From Allobosea sp. (lineage in GTDB: Bacteria; Pseudomonadota; Alphaproteobacteria; Rhizobiales; Kaistiaceae): a stretch of DNA of 64,000 nt. The notes below the pieces were generated by a model, which saw only the letters and a program-made list of their open reading frames with translations, was not told the DNA's origin and did not search any database. Below are positions 42,526 through 52,428 of the stretch, one piece after another. The stretch's first letter is position 1. Each line of letters opens with the position of its first letter. The position numbers and the translations under genes are program-made. The stretch lies in NCBI GenBank assembly GCA_017307955.1, contig JAFKFV010000020.1, forward strand, positions 82,246-146,245, written 5' to 3'.

Positions 42526-43875
42526 TTACTTCGGCGGCCACTGGCCCTGCGCCTTCAGGTCGTCGAACACGGCCTGGATCGACTGCGCGGCGGCCTCGGG
42601 GGTCGTCGTGCCGCCGACGACGCCGGCGATGGCCGAGGCGGTCGCGGTCGAGACTTCCGACGGCCAGATCCAGTCGAGGAACTTGATCGTCGCCGGGAAG
42701 GCCTCCTTGCGCAGCTCGACGGCATAGGCGTCCTCGATCTGCGGCACGCCCTTGATCGAAGCCGCGATCGGCTGCTCGGGGGCGAGATAGAGCGAGGCGA
42801 CCTCGGGCTGCGTCAGATAGCCGATGAAGCGGACGGCGGCGTCGAGCTTCTCGGGCGGGATCGAGGCCGAGACGCAGATGCCGTTGTCGGCGCCGCCGCC
42901 GTGGCCGGGATTGCCGGGCGTGCCGGGCATCTTCGGGAAGGCGAACACGCCCCACTGGAAGTCCTTGACGCTCGACTGCAGCGAGGGGATTTCCCAGGTG
43001 CCGCCGTAATACATCGCGCTCTTGCCGGCCGCGAAGGCGGCACGCATGCCGTCCATGTCGACCGCGAGCGAATCCTTGGAGAGGATGCCGTCGTCGACCC
43101 ACTGCTTGATGAGCGCGAAGGCCTCGACATCCTGCGGATCCGAGAACTTGGCGGTGCCTTCGAGGTTCTTCTGCGTCTTCGCGACGGCGTCGCCGGTCGA
43201 CTGCGACAGCGTCTCGAAATACCACATCGGCCACATGACCGTGTTCGAGCCCTGGTGCAGGAGCGGGATGATGCCGGCTTCCTTGAACTTCGGCACGGCC
43301 GCCTTGAGATCCTCATAGGTCGGCGGGACCGGAATGCCGAGCTTCTTGAAGAGGTCGACGTTGTAATAGATCGTCGAGGTCGACAGCGTGGAGATCGGCA
43401 CGCCATAGACTTCGCCGTTGATCGTGAACGCGCCGAGCGCGGCGGCGTCGATCCGGTCCTGGAACGGTTTGATCTGTTCGGTGATCGGCATCACCAGCTT
43501 GCGCCGGACATAGGCGCCGTTCGTGTAGAAGGCCGGGCAGGCGATGAGGTCCATCTCCTGATCGGCCATGCGCGCGGTCATCACCCGCTGGATCGCGTCG
43601 CCCTGCGGGCCCTGCGCGTCCCACTCCACCGCCGCGACATCGGGATTGGCCTTCAGGAAGCCGTCGATGACCTCCTGCTGGATCTTCGCCTGGACCTCGG
43701 GCGCCTGACGCGGCGCCAGCTTGTCCAGCGTCGAGCCGCCGAACACCTTCAGCGTGATGCCGTCGGCGGCGGCGGGGCCGGCCGCGAGGGCGAGGCCGAC
43801 CGTCGCCACGGTCAGAATGCCGGCCGCCACTGTCCATGGCGAGCGACGCTTGGTTCCCTGCTTGATTGTTGGCAT
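42526..43875 (-). CDS. ABC importer, sugar-binding protein (CUT1)
   Basis: A 449-residue periplasmic protein starting at ATG 43875, with GGAGAG upstream. Signal peptide SPWTVAAGILTVATVGLALA (cleavage after AGPAAA). Mature features: ITLKVFGGSTLDKLAPRQAP, EMDLIACPAFYTNGAYVRR, TSTIYYNVDLFKKLGIPVPP and a late GGGADNGICVSASIPPEKLD. First gene of the seven-gene sugar operon. Its promoter region carries TTGACA (43975-43980 on minus) and an operator-like site (43936-43953) shared with the divergent nucleoside operon and with the DUF1185 pair. Confidence 0.9.
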   Translation of the reverse strand: MPTIKQGTKRRSPWTVAAGILTVATVGLALAAGPAAADGITLKVFGGSTLDKLAPRQAPEVQAKIQQEVIDGFLKANPDVAAVEWDAQGPQGDAIQRVMTARMADQEMDLIACPAFYTNGAYVRRKLVMPITEQIKPFQDRIDAAALGAFTINGEVYGVPISTLSTSTIYYNVDLFKKLGIPVPPTYEDLKAAVPKFKEAGIIPLLHQGSNTVMWPMWYFETLSQSTGDAVAKTQKNLEGTAKFSDPQDVEAFALIKQWVDDGILSKDSLAVDMDGMRAAFAAGKSAMYYGGTWEIPSLQSSVKDFQWGVFAFPKMPGTPGNPGHGGGADNGICVSASIPPEKLDAAVRFIGYLTQPEVASLYLAPEQPIAASIKGVPQIEDAYAVELRKEAFPATIKFLDWIWPSEVSTATASAIAGVVGGTTTPEAAAQSIQAVFDDLKAQGQWPPK

Positions 43876-43935
43876 GCGACTCTCCGTTCCAGCCAACCGG
43901 AGCATCCCTCCACGGCGATGCGCCGGGACCAATTC

Positions 43936-43953
43936 GTTGATGGTCTAACAATC
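43936..43953 (-). promoter_or_regulatory. Operator-like element, copy 1 (sugar operon promoter)
   Basis: On the minus strand this reads GATTGTTAGACCATCAAC, preceded 21 bp upstream by an exact TTGACA (43975-43980). All 18 bases match the copy at 56385-56406 and 16 of 18 match the copy at 44247-44264. Overlap with the expected -10 region suggests repression. Confidence 0.75.
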
Positions 43954-44221
43954 CTGTGCGCCGGTTTTGGATTTTGTCAATCAGGCGTGCATGCCAAAAA
44001 AATGTGCTGGCGCACTTCTTCCGGGCGCGAAAATTAACCAGTCATGGCCTTCGCGGCGGGGTGGTCCGTTTCGGCGTCACACGCCGCGCGGGCGAGGGAA
44101 AGCGCCAACTCCCGGTGCCGTCTCGGGATTCCGCCACGGCGGGCGCGGCGCCGGCCCCGACGAGAACGGTCGATGCCTGCCGCGCGCACAGGCGTGATCG
44201 CAAAGCGGGCATCGAAGGCCG

Positions 44222-44264
44222 TTGACAAGCGGCGAAACTGCGTCAGGATTGTATGACCATCAAC
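44222..44264 (+). promoter_or_regulatory. Promoter with operator-like element, copy 2 (nucleoside operon)
   Basis: Exact -35 TTGACA at 44222-44227, then 19 bp, then GATTGTATGACCATCAAC at 44247-44264, which differs from copies 1 and 3 only at two central positions. It lies about 110 bp before the BMP-protein start. The ATG inside the element is not a gene start. Confidence 0.72.
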
Positions 44265-44372
44265 GAGTTCGGTCCGGCGCAGGGAACAACGAAGCCGGAC
44301 GTTCCGCATCGTCGATGGCGTGCCGTGCCCGGGGAGCGGGCGGCTCAATCAACTCCAGGGGTAGGGTTCATC

Positions 44373-45383
44373 ATGTCCAGCTGGTCCCGTCGTCTCATCG
44401 CGATCTGCGGCGCCTCGGCGCTCGCGCTCGCCGCCACGGCCGCGTCCGCCAAGGACGTCTCGATCGCGGCCATCTCGGGCTATTTCGCCCAGGGCTTCGG
44501 CGTGTCGATCGTCAACGGCCTCAAGAAGGCCGAGACCGATCTCGGCGTCAAAGTGAAGCTGATCGACACCGGCAACCGCGCGCTCGACTACGAAGAGCAG
44601 TTCAACAATGTCGGCAAGTCCGGCGAATACGATCTCGTCTTCGTCATGGGCTGGGAGCTGGTCGACGCGCTGCAGAAGGCCGCCGCCGCCTATCCGAACA
44701 CCAAGTTCGTGTTCATCGACGGCGTGCTCGATTCCAAGCAGATCATCTATGCCAATTTCGCGCAGAACCAGGGCTCGTTCCTGGCCGGCGCGCTCGCCGC
44801 GCTGATGGCCGAGAAGGGCAGCGCCATCGAGGGCATGGGCGACGGCAAGGCGATCGGCTTCGTCGGCGGCCGCGACATCCCCGTCATCCGTGACTTCCTC
44901 GGCGGCTACGAGGCCGGCGCCAAGGCCGCCGCGCCCGACGTCCGCGTCGACAGCGTCTTCGCCGGCACCTTCGACGATCCGGCCAAGGGCTCGGAGCTGA
45001 CCATGGCGCTCTACGGCCAGGGTTCGGACATCGTCTACAACGTCGCCGGCCCGACGGGCGAGGGCGTGCTGCAGGCTTCCGCCGCCGCCGGAAAATATTC
45101 GATCGGCGTCGACATCGACCAGTGCGACGTGGCGCCCGGCCATGTCATGGCCTCGATGCTGAAGCGCGGCGACGTGGCGGTGTACAACCTCGTCAAGGAC
45201 CTCGTGGACGGCAAGCCGATCGAGCCCGGCTCGGTGCACACCTATGACCTCAAGACCGGCGGCGTCGAGCTGCTGCTCTGCCCGAAGGTCACGGACAAGA
45301 TCCCGGCCGAGGTGAAGAGCCGCGTCGAAGAACTGAAGGCCGAAGTCGTCGACGGCAAGATCACCGTCCCGACCGTCAAGTAA
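44373..45383 (+). CDS. BMP-family nucleoside-binding protein (second system)
   Basis: A 336-residue exported protein starting at ATG 44373 behind AGGGGTAGGG. Signal peptide RLIAICGASALALAATAASA, mature start KDVSIAAISGYFAQGFGVSI. BMP-type features: AETDLGVKVKLIDTGNRALDY, DLVFVMGWELVDALQKAA, FIDGVLDSKQIIYANFAQNQ and DIVYNVAGPTGEGVLQASAA. It is a distant relative of the 21083 protein, and lacks its GTLGDKSFFD start. First gene of an operon that continues to 53625 and includes two nucleoside hydrolases. The ligand is therefore likely a nucleoside-like N-glycoside. Confidence 0.88.
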   Translation: MSSWSRRLIAICGASALALAATAASAKDVSIAAISGYFAQGFGVSIVNGLKKAETDLGVKVKLIDTGNRALDYEEQFNNVGKSGEYDLVFVMGWELVDALQKAAAAYPNTKFVFIDGVLDSKQIIYANFAQNQGSFLAGALAALMAEKGSAIEGMGDGKAIGFVGGRDIPVIRDFLGGYEAGAKAAAPDVRVDSVFAGTFDDPAKGSELTMALYGQGSDIVYNVAGPTGEGVLQASAAAGKYSIGVDIDQCDVAPGHVMASMLKRGDVAVYNLVKDLVDGKPIEPGSVHTYDLKTGGVELLLCPKVTDKIPAEVKSRVEELKAEVVDGKITVPTVK

Positions 45384-45390
45384 GGGTTGC

Positions 45391-45431
45391 GGCGCGGCGG
45401 ATGATCTGCTCCGGCAGATGACCGCCGCGCC
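45391..45431 (+). other. Long stem-loop after the BMP-protein gene
   Basis: A 10-bp outer stem (GGCGCGGCGG with CCGCCGCGCC) and a 6-bp inner stem (ATCTGC with GCAGAT, loop TCCG), starting 8 bp after the stop. No T-run. Probably an mRNA-stabilising hairpin that favours binding-protein synthesis. Confidence 0.6.
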
Positions 45432-45547
45432 ACCTCTCTCAGAGGAAGAGGTCGGACCGACGGTCCGGGTGAGGGTTATGCCCTCTCCGGAGAGGTCAGC
45501 CCTCTCACCCGCCGGCTTCGCCGTCGACCTCTCTCCGGAGGGGTGAA
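45431..45547. repeat. Intergenic repeat element (family shared with 17306-17432)
   Basis: Contains AGAGGTCGGACCGACGGTCC, GGTGAGGGTT, CCCTCTCACCCGCCGGC and CCGTCGACCTCTCTCCGGAG, the same modules in the same order as 17306-17432. It fills the rest of the gap between the BMP-protein and ATPase genes. Confidence 0.72.
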
Positions 45548-45577
45548 GAAGGCGCCTTCTCAGGCAACCGTCCCACA

Positions 45578-47115
<1,538 letters not shown>

Positions 47116-47119
<4 letters not shown>

Positions 47120-48159
47120 TCGACCGTCTGTCGCCCTATCTCGGGCAGATGATCGCGATCGGCATCGCGCTCGCCCTCGGCGCGGTCGTCATCCTGACCG
47201 TCAACGAGAGCCCGTGGAAGGTGTTCGTCACGCTGCTCGACGGCGCCTTCGGCAATCCCGAGCGCATCGCCGGCACGCTGCTCCAGACGACGCCGATCCT
47301 TGTCTGCGGCATCGCCGCCTGCATCTCGCTGCGCGGTGGCCTCTTCAACATCGGCATCGAGGGCCAGCTCTTCGTCGGCGGCTTCGCGGCGACCTGGGTC
47401 GGCTTCAGCTTCGCCATGCCGCATGCGCTGCATGTGCTGGTCGGGCTCGGCTTTGCCGCCCTGATGGGCATGGCCTGGATCGCGATCCCCGCCTTCTTCC
47501 GCGCCCGTTACAACACCAACGAGGTCGTCTCGACGATCCTCGCCAACTATGTCGCGGTGCTGGCCACCTCCTATCTGACGATCAACGTCTTCAAGCGCGC
47601 CGGCGGCGCCCCCGATACGCCGCCGATCCTCGAAAGCGCCTATCTCCCGCAGATCTTCTCCTATTCGCGTGCCAATTGGGGCCTCTTCATCGGCATCGCG
47701 CTCGCCGTCGGCGTCTGGCTGTTCTTCACGCGGACCGCGCGCGGCTATGCGGTCACCGAGATGGGCGCCAATCCGAAATTCGCCGAATATGGCGGCATCG
47801 ACATCAAGAAGCAGACCTTCGTGCTGCTGCTCGTCTCGGGCGCCGTGGGCGGGCTCGCGGGCGGCATCGAGTCGCTCGGCGTCCATCACCGCTTCATGGA
47901 AGGCTTTGCGCCCGGCTTCGGCTTCGACGGCGTGATCGCGGCGCTGCTCGCCAATGGCAACCCGATCGGCACCATTGGCACGGCGCTGTTCTTCGGGGCG
48001 CTCAGGAGCGGCTCGCTGCTGCTCGAGGTCGACACCACCGCCTCGCGCGAGATCATCACCGTCATCCAGGCCCTCATCATCCTGGCCGTCTCGGCGCAGA
48101 TCGTCATCCGCCGCCGCCCGTCCGACAGTTCCGCGGGAGAGCGCCGTTGGAAATTCTAG
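47116..48159 (+). CDS. Nucleoside-type (BMP) ABC importer, permease 1 (second system)
   Basis: A 347-residue inner-membrane protein with many hydrophobic segments (first at MIAIGIALALGAVVILTVNE). Family stretches include ISLRGGLFNIGIEGQLFVGG and NTNEVVSTILANYVAVLATS, which are close to NupP/YufP-type nucleoside permeases. Start overlaps the ATPase stop; its end overlaps the next gene by 13 bp. It works with the 48147-49136 permease. Confidence 0.88.
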
Positions 48160-49136
48160 AACGCCTCTTCAATGTGACGCTCATCGTCGCGACGCTGCGC
48201 ACCACGGCGCCGATCCTGCTGGTGGCGCTCGGCGGCTCGTTCACGACCCGCGCCGGCATCTTCAATATCGGCCTCGAAGGGCAGATGCTGCTCGGCGCCT
48301 TCTTCGCGGTGATCGGCACGATCGCGACCGGATCGCCGTGGATCGGCATGCTGTGCGGCGTTCTTGCGGCGCTGGCGCTCGCCTTCACCTTCGCGCTGCT
48401 GGTCGTCACCTTCCGCGCCAACGAGGTCGTGGTCGGCCTCGCGCTCAACATCCTCGCCGGCGGCATGACCGTCTCCCTGTTGAAAGCGATCTTCGGCACG
48501 CGCGGCTCGATCTTCGGCCATGGCCTTGTCGGGCTGCCGGTCGTCAGGCTGCCCTTCGCCAAGGAGATGGGCTGGTTCGGCCAGATGATCTCGGGCTACA
48601 CGCCGCTCGTCTATGTCGCCTTCATCGCGGTGCCGCTGTTCATCCTCTTCTACAAGCGCACCAAGCTCGGCCTCTATATCCGCGTCGTCGGCGAGAAGCC
48701 GGAGGCGGCGGAGGCGCTCGGCATCTCGATCGCCAAGATCCGCTACACCTCCTCGCTGCTCTGCGGCGTCTTCGCCGGGCTCGCAGGCGCGCATCTCTCG
48801 CTCGGCTATACGACCATGTTCACGGAGAACATGTCGTCAGGCCGCGGCTTCATGGCGGTGGCGATCCTGATCTTCTCCGCCGGCGATCCGCTGCGCATCC
48901 TCGCCGGCTGCCTGTTGTTCGGCTTCTCCGACGCGCTGGCGCTCCGCATGCAGACGCTCGGCGTCTCGTCCTATGTGATCCTCGCTATCCCCTATCTCGT
49001 GGCCCTTGCGGCGCTTTTCGCTCTTTCCTATCGCGCCCGGCCGCGCATCATCCAGGAAACGCTCGCCTCGATGGGGCGCGCGCTCTCCGTCAAGCCCAAC
49101 ACGGCTTCGCAGCCGAACACCGCCTCGCAGCCATGA
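48147..49136 (+). CDS. Nucleoside-type (BMP) ABC importer, permease 2 (second system)
   Basis: A 329-residue inner-membrane protein. The start is TTG 48147 (LEILERLFNVTLIVATLRTT), six bases after GGGAGAG; the longer open frame upstream reads the preceding permease out of phase. Family segments: FTTRAGIFNIGLEGQMLLGA and FRANEVVVGLALNILAGGMT. The C-terminus ends with a duplicated hexapeptide NTASQPNTASQP, an 18-bp direct repeat at 49100-49134, which looks like recent slippage. Translational coupling with the previous gene is evident from the 13-bp overlap. Confidence 0.86.
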   Translation: MEILERLFNVTLIVATLRTTAPILLVALGGSFTTRAGIFNIGLEGQMLLGAFFAVIGTIATGSPWIGMLCGVLAALALAFTFALLVVTFRANEVVVGLALNILAGGMTVSLLKAIFGTRGSIFGHGLVGLPVVRLPFAKEMGWFGQMISGYTPLVYVAFIAVPLFILFYKRTKLGLYIRVVGEKPEAAEALGISIAKIRYTSSLLCGVFAGLAGAHLSLGYTTMFTENMSSGRGFMAVAILIFSAGDPLRILAGCLLFGFSDALALRMQTLGVSSYVILAIPYLVALAALFALSYRARPRIIQETLASMGRALSVKPNTASQPNTASQP

Positions 49137-49149
49137 GCGCCAACGAGCC

Positions 49150-50181
49150 ATGACCGGAAACGGACCCCAGATGGAACGCATCATCCTCGACGTCGATTCG
49201 GCCGGCGACGACATCCTCGCCGTGCTCTTCGCCGCGGTCTCGCCCAATGTGAAGCTGGAAGGCGTCACCACCTGCACCGGCGCCGCCGGCCCGATCGAGC
49301 AGGTGACGAATGTCGTGCTCAACACGCTGGCGCTGGCCGGCCGCACCGACATCCCCGTCGCCAAGGGGGCATGGCGCCCGATCGTCGGCAATTCCAAGGC
49401 CGACATGGAAGCGCCGGTTCATTTCGAGAAGCGGCTGACAGCGCGCTTCGGCGAGCGGTTGAAGAAGTTCAACCCGCCGGCGCCGAAGCCGAGCCACGCG
49501 CCGATCGACAAGCATGCCGTCGACTTCATCATCGACACGGTGATGGCCTCGCCGGGCGAGATCACGCTCGTGGCCACCGGGCCTATGACCAATCTCGCGA
49601 TGGCGTTCCTGCAGGAAGAGCGCCTCAAGGACAATGTGAAGCGCATGTGCCTGCTCGGCGGCAATTTCGTCACGCCGGGCAACATCACGCCGCTCTCGGA
49701 ATACAATATCTGGGCGGATGCCGAGGCCGCCCGCGTCGTCCTCAACCAGGGCGTCGAGACGATCCTGGTGCCGCTCGACGTCTGCGAGGACAACCGCGCC
49801 GCCGCCTCGATGCTGACGCGCGACGATCTCGCCGATCTCGAGGTGACCGCCGACAACCATCCGGTGCTGGCGATGATCCGCGAGACCTTCCCGATCTATA
49901 TCGACATCTGGCGTGAGTTCTTCGATCTCGTCGGCTTCCCAATGGACGACATCATCACCGTCGCGCTCGCCTTCGACCCGACGCTCTGCACGATGACCGA
50001 GCCGCTCTTCTGCGACATCGTCCTCGACGGGCGGCTGGCACGCGGCCAGACCGTCGCCTATCGCGGCCGGCAGCTCTTGCCCGGCGGCGGCCCGAAGACG
50101 ACCCGCATCTGCACCGATATCGACGGACGTCGGTTCATGAAGCTCTTCAAAGAGACGATCGCGCTCTACAAGGCGGCCTGA
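49150..50181 (+). CDS. Nucleoside hydrolase-family protein with variant N-terminal metal motif
   Basis: A 343-residue protein of the inosine-uridine nucleoside hydrolase family, from ATG 49150 or ATG 49171 (MERIILDVDSAGDDILAVLF). The calcium-binding motif reads DVDSAGDD instead of the usual DxDPGxDD, but all the acidic residues are kept. Other motifs: EITLVATGPMTNLAMAF, MCLLGGNFVTPGNITPLSEY and NIWADAEAARVVL. It probably splits an N-glycosidic bond in the cytoplasm after uptake by the BMP importer. It is followed 6 bp later by a second, more canonical member. Confidence 0.88.
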   Translation: MTGNGPQMERIILDVDSAGDDILAVLFAAVSPNVKLEGVTTCTGAAGPIEQVTNVVLNTLALAGRTDIPVAKGAWRPIVGNSKADMEAPVHFEKRLTARFGERLKKFNPPAPKPSHAPIDKHAVDFIIDTVMASPGEITLVATGPMTNLAMAFLQEERLKDNVKRMCLLGGNFVTPGNITPLSEYNIWADAEAARVVLNQGVETILVPLDVCEDNRAAASMLTRDDLADLEVTADNHPVLAMIRETFPIYIDIWREFFDLVGFPMDDIITVALAFDPTLCTMTEPLFCDIVLDGRLARGQTVAYRGRQLLPGGGPKTTRICTDIDGRRFMKLFKETIALYKAA

Positions 50182-50187
50182 GGACGG

Positions 50188-51144
50188 ATGATGACCACGC
50201 TTGCCAATTCCGAGACCCGCCCGACGCCGATCATCCTCGATTGCGACCCGGGCCATGACGACGCCATAGCCCTCGTGATGGCGCATCGCTCCAAGGCGAT
50301 CGACCTCCTCGGCGTCACCGTGACCTGCGGCAATGCCGAGCTCGACAAATGCGTGTCGAACGCGCTGCGCATCCTCGAATTCATCGGCGCCGGCGATGTG
50401 CCGGTCGCGGCCGGCTGCTACCGCCCGCTGGCGCGGCCGCTGGTGCTCGGCACGGCCGACGGCCCGTCCGGGCTCGAGGGCTCGCCCTATCTGCCGATGG
50501 CGACCAAGACCGTCGAGCCGATGCACGCGGTCGACTTCATCGCCAAGACGCTGCGCGAGCAGGACGAGCCGCTGAGGATCGTCGCGACCGGCCCGCTCTG
50601 CAATATGGGCCTCTTCGTGCTCAAATATCCGGAGCTGTTGTCGAAGATCAAAGACATCACCTGGATGGGCGGCGTCTTCTATCGCAAGAGCGAGATCATC
50701 ACGCCGACCGAGTTCAACGCCTTCTGCGACCCGGAGGCGCTGAAGATCGTGCTCGACAGCGGCGTCAAGCTGACCATGGTCGGCCTCGACGTGACGATGC
50801 AGGTGCTGGTCGAGGAGCCGCAATATGCGGAGTTCCGCAAGATCGACACCGAGCTCGGCCGTGTCGTGAACGATTGGCTGCTGTTCTACGAGAAGCTCCA
50901 TCGCAACTCGATGGGCGTCGGCGGCGCGCTGCACGACCCGCTGGCGCTGGCGTTGATCATCGACCCGACGCTGGTCAGGACGCGGCCGGCGCATATCGGC
51001 GTCGATCTTGCAGGGACCTATGCGTTCGGCGCCACGGTCGCCGATTTCTGGAAGGAGCGCGGCCTGCCCGACAATGCGGAGATCTGCACCGAGGTCGACG
51101 CGGACCGCTTCTTCGAGCTCCTCTACAGCCTGCTGCGCGACTGA
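50188..51144 (+). CDS. Nucleoside hydrolase (canonical)
   Basis: A 318-residue enzyme with the textbook start PTPIILDCDPGHDDAIALVM (DxDPGxDD). Later: GVTVTCGNAELDKCVSNALR, RIVATGPLCNMGLFVLKYPE, TEFNAFCDPEALKIVL and NSMGVGGALHDPLALAL, the last supplying the C-terminal metal-ligand HDP. It hydrolyses ribonucleosides to base and ribose. Two adjacent hydrolases in one operon suggest distinct substrates or a heteromeric enzyme. Product base may be processed by the hydrolases that follow. Confidence 0.92.
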   Translation: MMTTLANSETRPTPIILDCDPGHDDAIALVMAHRSKAIDLLGVTVTCGNAELDKCVSNALRILEFIGAGDVPVAAGCYRPLARPLVLGTADGPSGLEGSPYLPMATKTVEPMHAVDFIAKTLREQDEPLRIVATGPLCNMGLFVLKYPELLSKIKDITWMGGVFYRKSEIITPTEFNAFCDPEALKIVLDSGVKLTMVGLDVTMQVLVEEPQYAEFRKIDTELGRVVNDWLLFYEKLHRNSMGVGGALHDPLALALIIDPTLVRTRPAHIGVDLAGTYAFGATVADFWKERGLPDNAEICTEVDADRFFELLYSLLRD

Positions 51145-51173
51145 TCCCAAATCCCCTGAGTGGAGAGACCCTG

Positions 51174-51818
51174 ATGTCCGTCGATGTCTTCTCGGCCCAC
51201 AACAATCCCGAACAGGCGAAGCTCGATCCGGCCCGGGCGGCTGTCATCGTCGTCGACATGATCAACGAGTTCTGCAAGCCGGGTGGGCGCATGGTGCTGC
51301 CGGGCTACGAAACCTTGGTCGGCCCGCAGCTTTCGGTCATCGAGGCGGCGCGCAAGACCGGCGTTCCCGTGATCTGGGTGCATGACAGCCATCGCCGCAA
51401 CATGCGTCGCGACCGCGAATATCTGAAGCGGACGCCGCATGGCGTCGAGGGCACCTGGGCGACGGAGATCATCGAGGATCTCGGGGCGCGTGACGATGAG
51501 ATCCATGTGATCAAGCATCGCTATTCCAGCTTCTTCCAGACCGACCTCGATCTGGTGCTCAAGGACATGCTGATCGACCAGGTGATCGTGTTCGGAGTCG
51601 TCACCAATATCTGCGTGCGATCGACCGTTCACGACGCCTTCTTCAACGGCTATGAGGTTGTCGTCCCGCGCGATTGCTGCGCGGCGACGGGCCCGCGCGA
51701 GCAGGAATCGACCCTCTACGACATCGCGACACATTTCGGCGTCGTCAGCGATGCAGCGAGCGTCGTCGCTGCCCTGACCTCGGGCGCCGTGATCGACAAC
51801 GAGCAGATCGCCGCCTGA
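51174..51818 (+). CDS. Isochorismatase-fold cysteine hydrolase (amidase type)
   Basis: A 214-residue protein with the Asp-Lys-Cys triad of the family: Asp28 in VIVVDMINEFCKPGG, Lys114 in EIHVIKHRYSSFF and Cys147 in GVVTNICVRSTVHDAF. Close family members hydrolyse amides such as ureidoacrylate, biuret, N-carbamoylsarcosine or maleamate. GGAGAGACC precedes ATG 51174. In the operon of nucleoside hydrolases, MarR and an enamidase-like enzyme, it probably removes ammonia (and perhaps CO2) from a ring-opened heterocycle. The exact substrate cannot be read from the sequence. Confidence 0.87.
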   Translation: MSVDVFSAHNNPEQAKLDPARAAVIVVDMINEFCKPGGRMVLPGYETLVGPQLSVIEAARKTGVPVIWVHDSHRRNMRRDREYLKRTPHGVEGTWATEIIEDLGARDDEIHVIKHRYSSFFQTDLDLVLKDMLIDQVIVFGVVTNICVRSTVHDAFFNGYEVVVPRDCCAATGPREQESTLYDIATHFGVVSDAASVVAALTSGAVIDNEQIAA

Positions 51819-51846
51819 GGGCGGCGCGGAGAAAGAGGTTTGGCGG

Positions 51847-52392
51847 ATGGCTTCTGAGGAAGAAGGGAACGGCGGCCTGGCGGCCCTCGGCGCTGGCGAG
51901 GCGCCGATGCGGTCCGGAGCTGCGGAGCCGACCCCGCGGGAGCTGTTCGCGGCCTCGGGCTACGAGCTCTCGGTCCATCCGGCGCATATCATCCGCCGGG
52001 CGCACCAGCGCGCGACCATGCGCTTCCAGGAAGTGCTCGGCTCGCACGACCTGACGCCGACCCAGCTTGCCGCCCTCGCGACGATCATGAAGCATGGCGA
52101 GGTGTCGCAGAACCAGCTCGGCCGGCTGACGGCGATGGATCCCTCGACGATCAGCATCGTCATCCGCAAGCTCTCCAAGCACGGCCTCGTCGAGCGCACC
52201 GCCTCGCCGGACGACCAGCGCCTGTCCATGATCCGCCTCACGCCGAAGGGGCTCGACTATACGAAGCCGCTGCTCGCCAAGAGCGTCGAGGTCGGCCGCC
52301 GCGTGCTCTCGCCGCTGAAGCCGAGCGAGCGGGCGCTGTTCATGGAAATGCTGCGCCGCGTGGCCGATGCGGACGATCTGCCCGACGCGTGA
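51847..52392 (+). CDS. MarR-family transcriptional regulator
   Basis: A 181-residue protein with an extended N-terminus of about 50 residues before the winged helix. The HTH is visible in LTPTQLAALATIMKHGEVSQ, NQLGRLTAMDPSTISIVIRK and the wing VERTASPDDQRLSMIRLTPK. It lies inside the catabolic operon between two hydrolases, which is typical for a pathway-specific regulator that binds a substrate or intermediate. It is the only regulator encoded in this operon and is the first candidate for the GATTGTNNGACCATCAAC element, although a GntR protein from elsewhere is also possible. Confidence 0.88.
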   Translation: MASEEEGNGGLAALGAGEAPMRSGAAEPTPRELFAASGYELSVHPAHIIRRAHQRATMRFQEVLGSHDLTPTQLAALATIMKHGEVSQNQLGRLTAMDPSTISIVIRKLSKHGLVERTASPDDQRLSMIRLTPKGLDYTKPLLAKSVEVGRRVLSPLKPSERALFMEMLRRVADADDLPDA

Positions 52393-52428
52393 GCCGGGCC
52401 CGAATTGAAATGACCGAAAGGACGCTCC

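Larger units (their letters stand above)
43876..44372. other. 497-bp divergent intergenic region with two matching promoters
   Basis: Separates the sugar operon (minus, start 43875) from the nucleoside operon (plus, start 44373). It has no credible gene. Each edge carries TTGACA followed by the GATTGTNNGACCATCAAC element in the direction of transcription; the 200 bp in the middle are GC-rich and show nothing I can name. The plus-strand leader from the operator to the start codon is over 100 nt. Confidence 0.6.

Noticed and set aside
44253..44372. Earlier ATG at 44253 as start of the BMP-family protein
   Set aside because: It lies within the operator element and would add 40 residues ahead of a perfect signal peptide; ATG 44373 has a good ribosome site.
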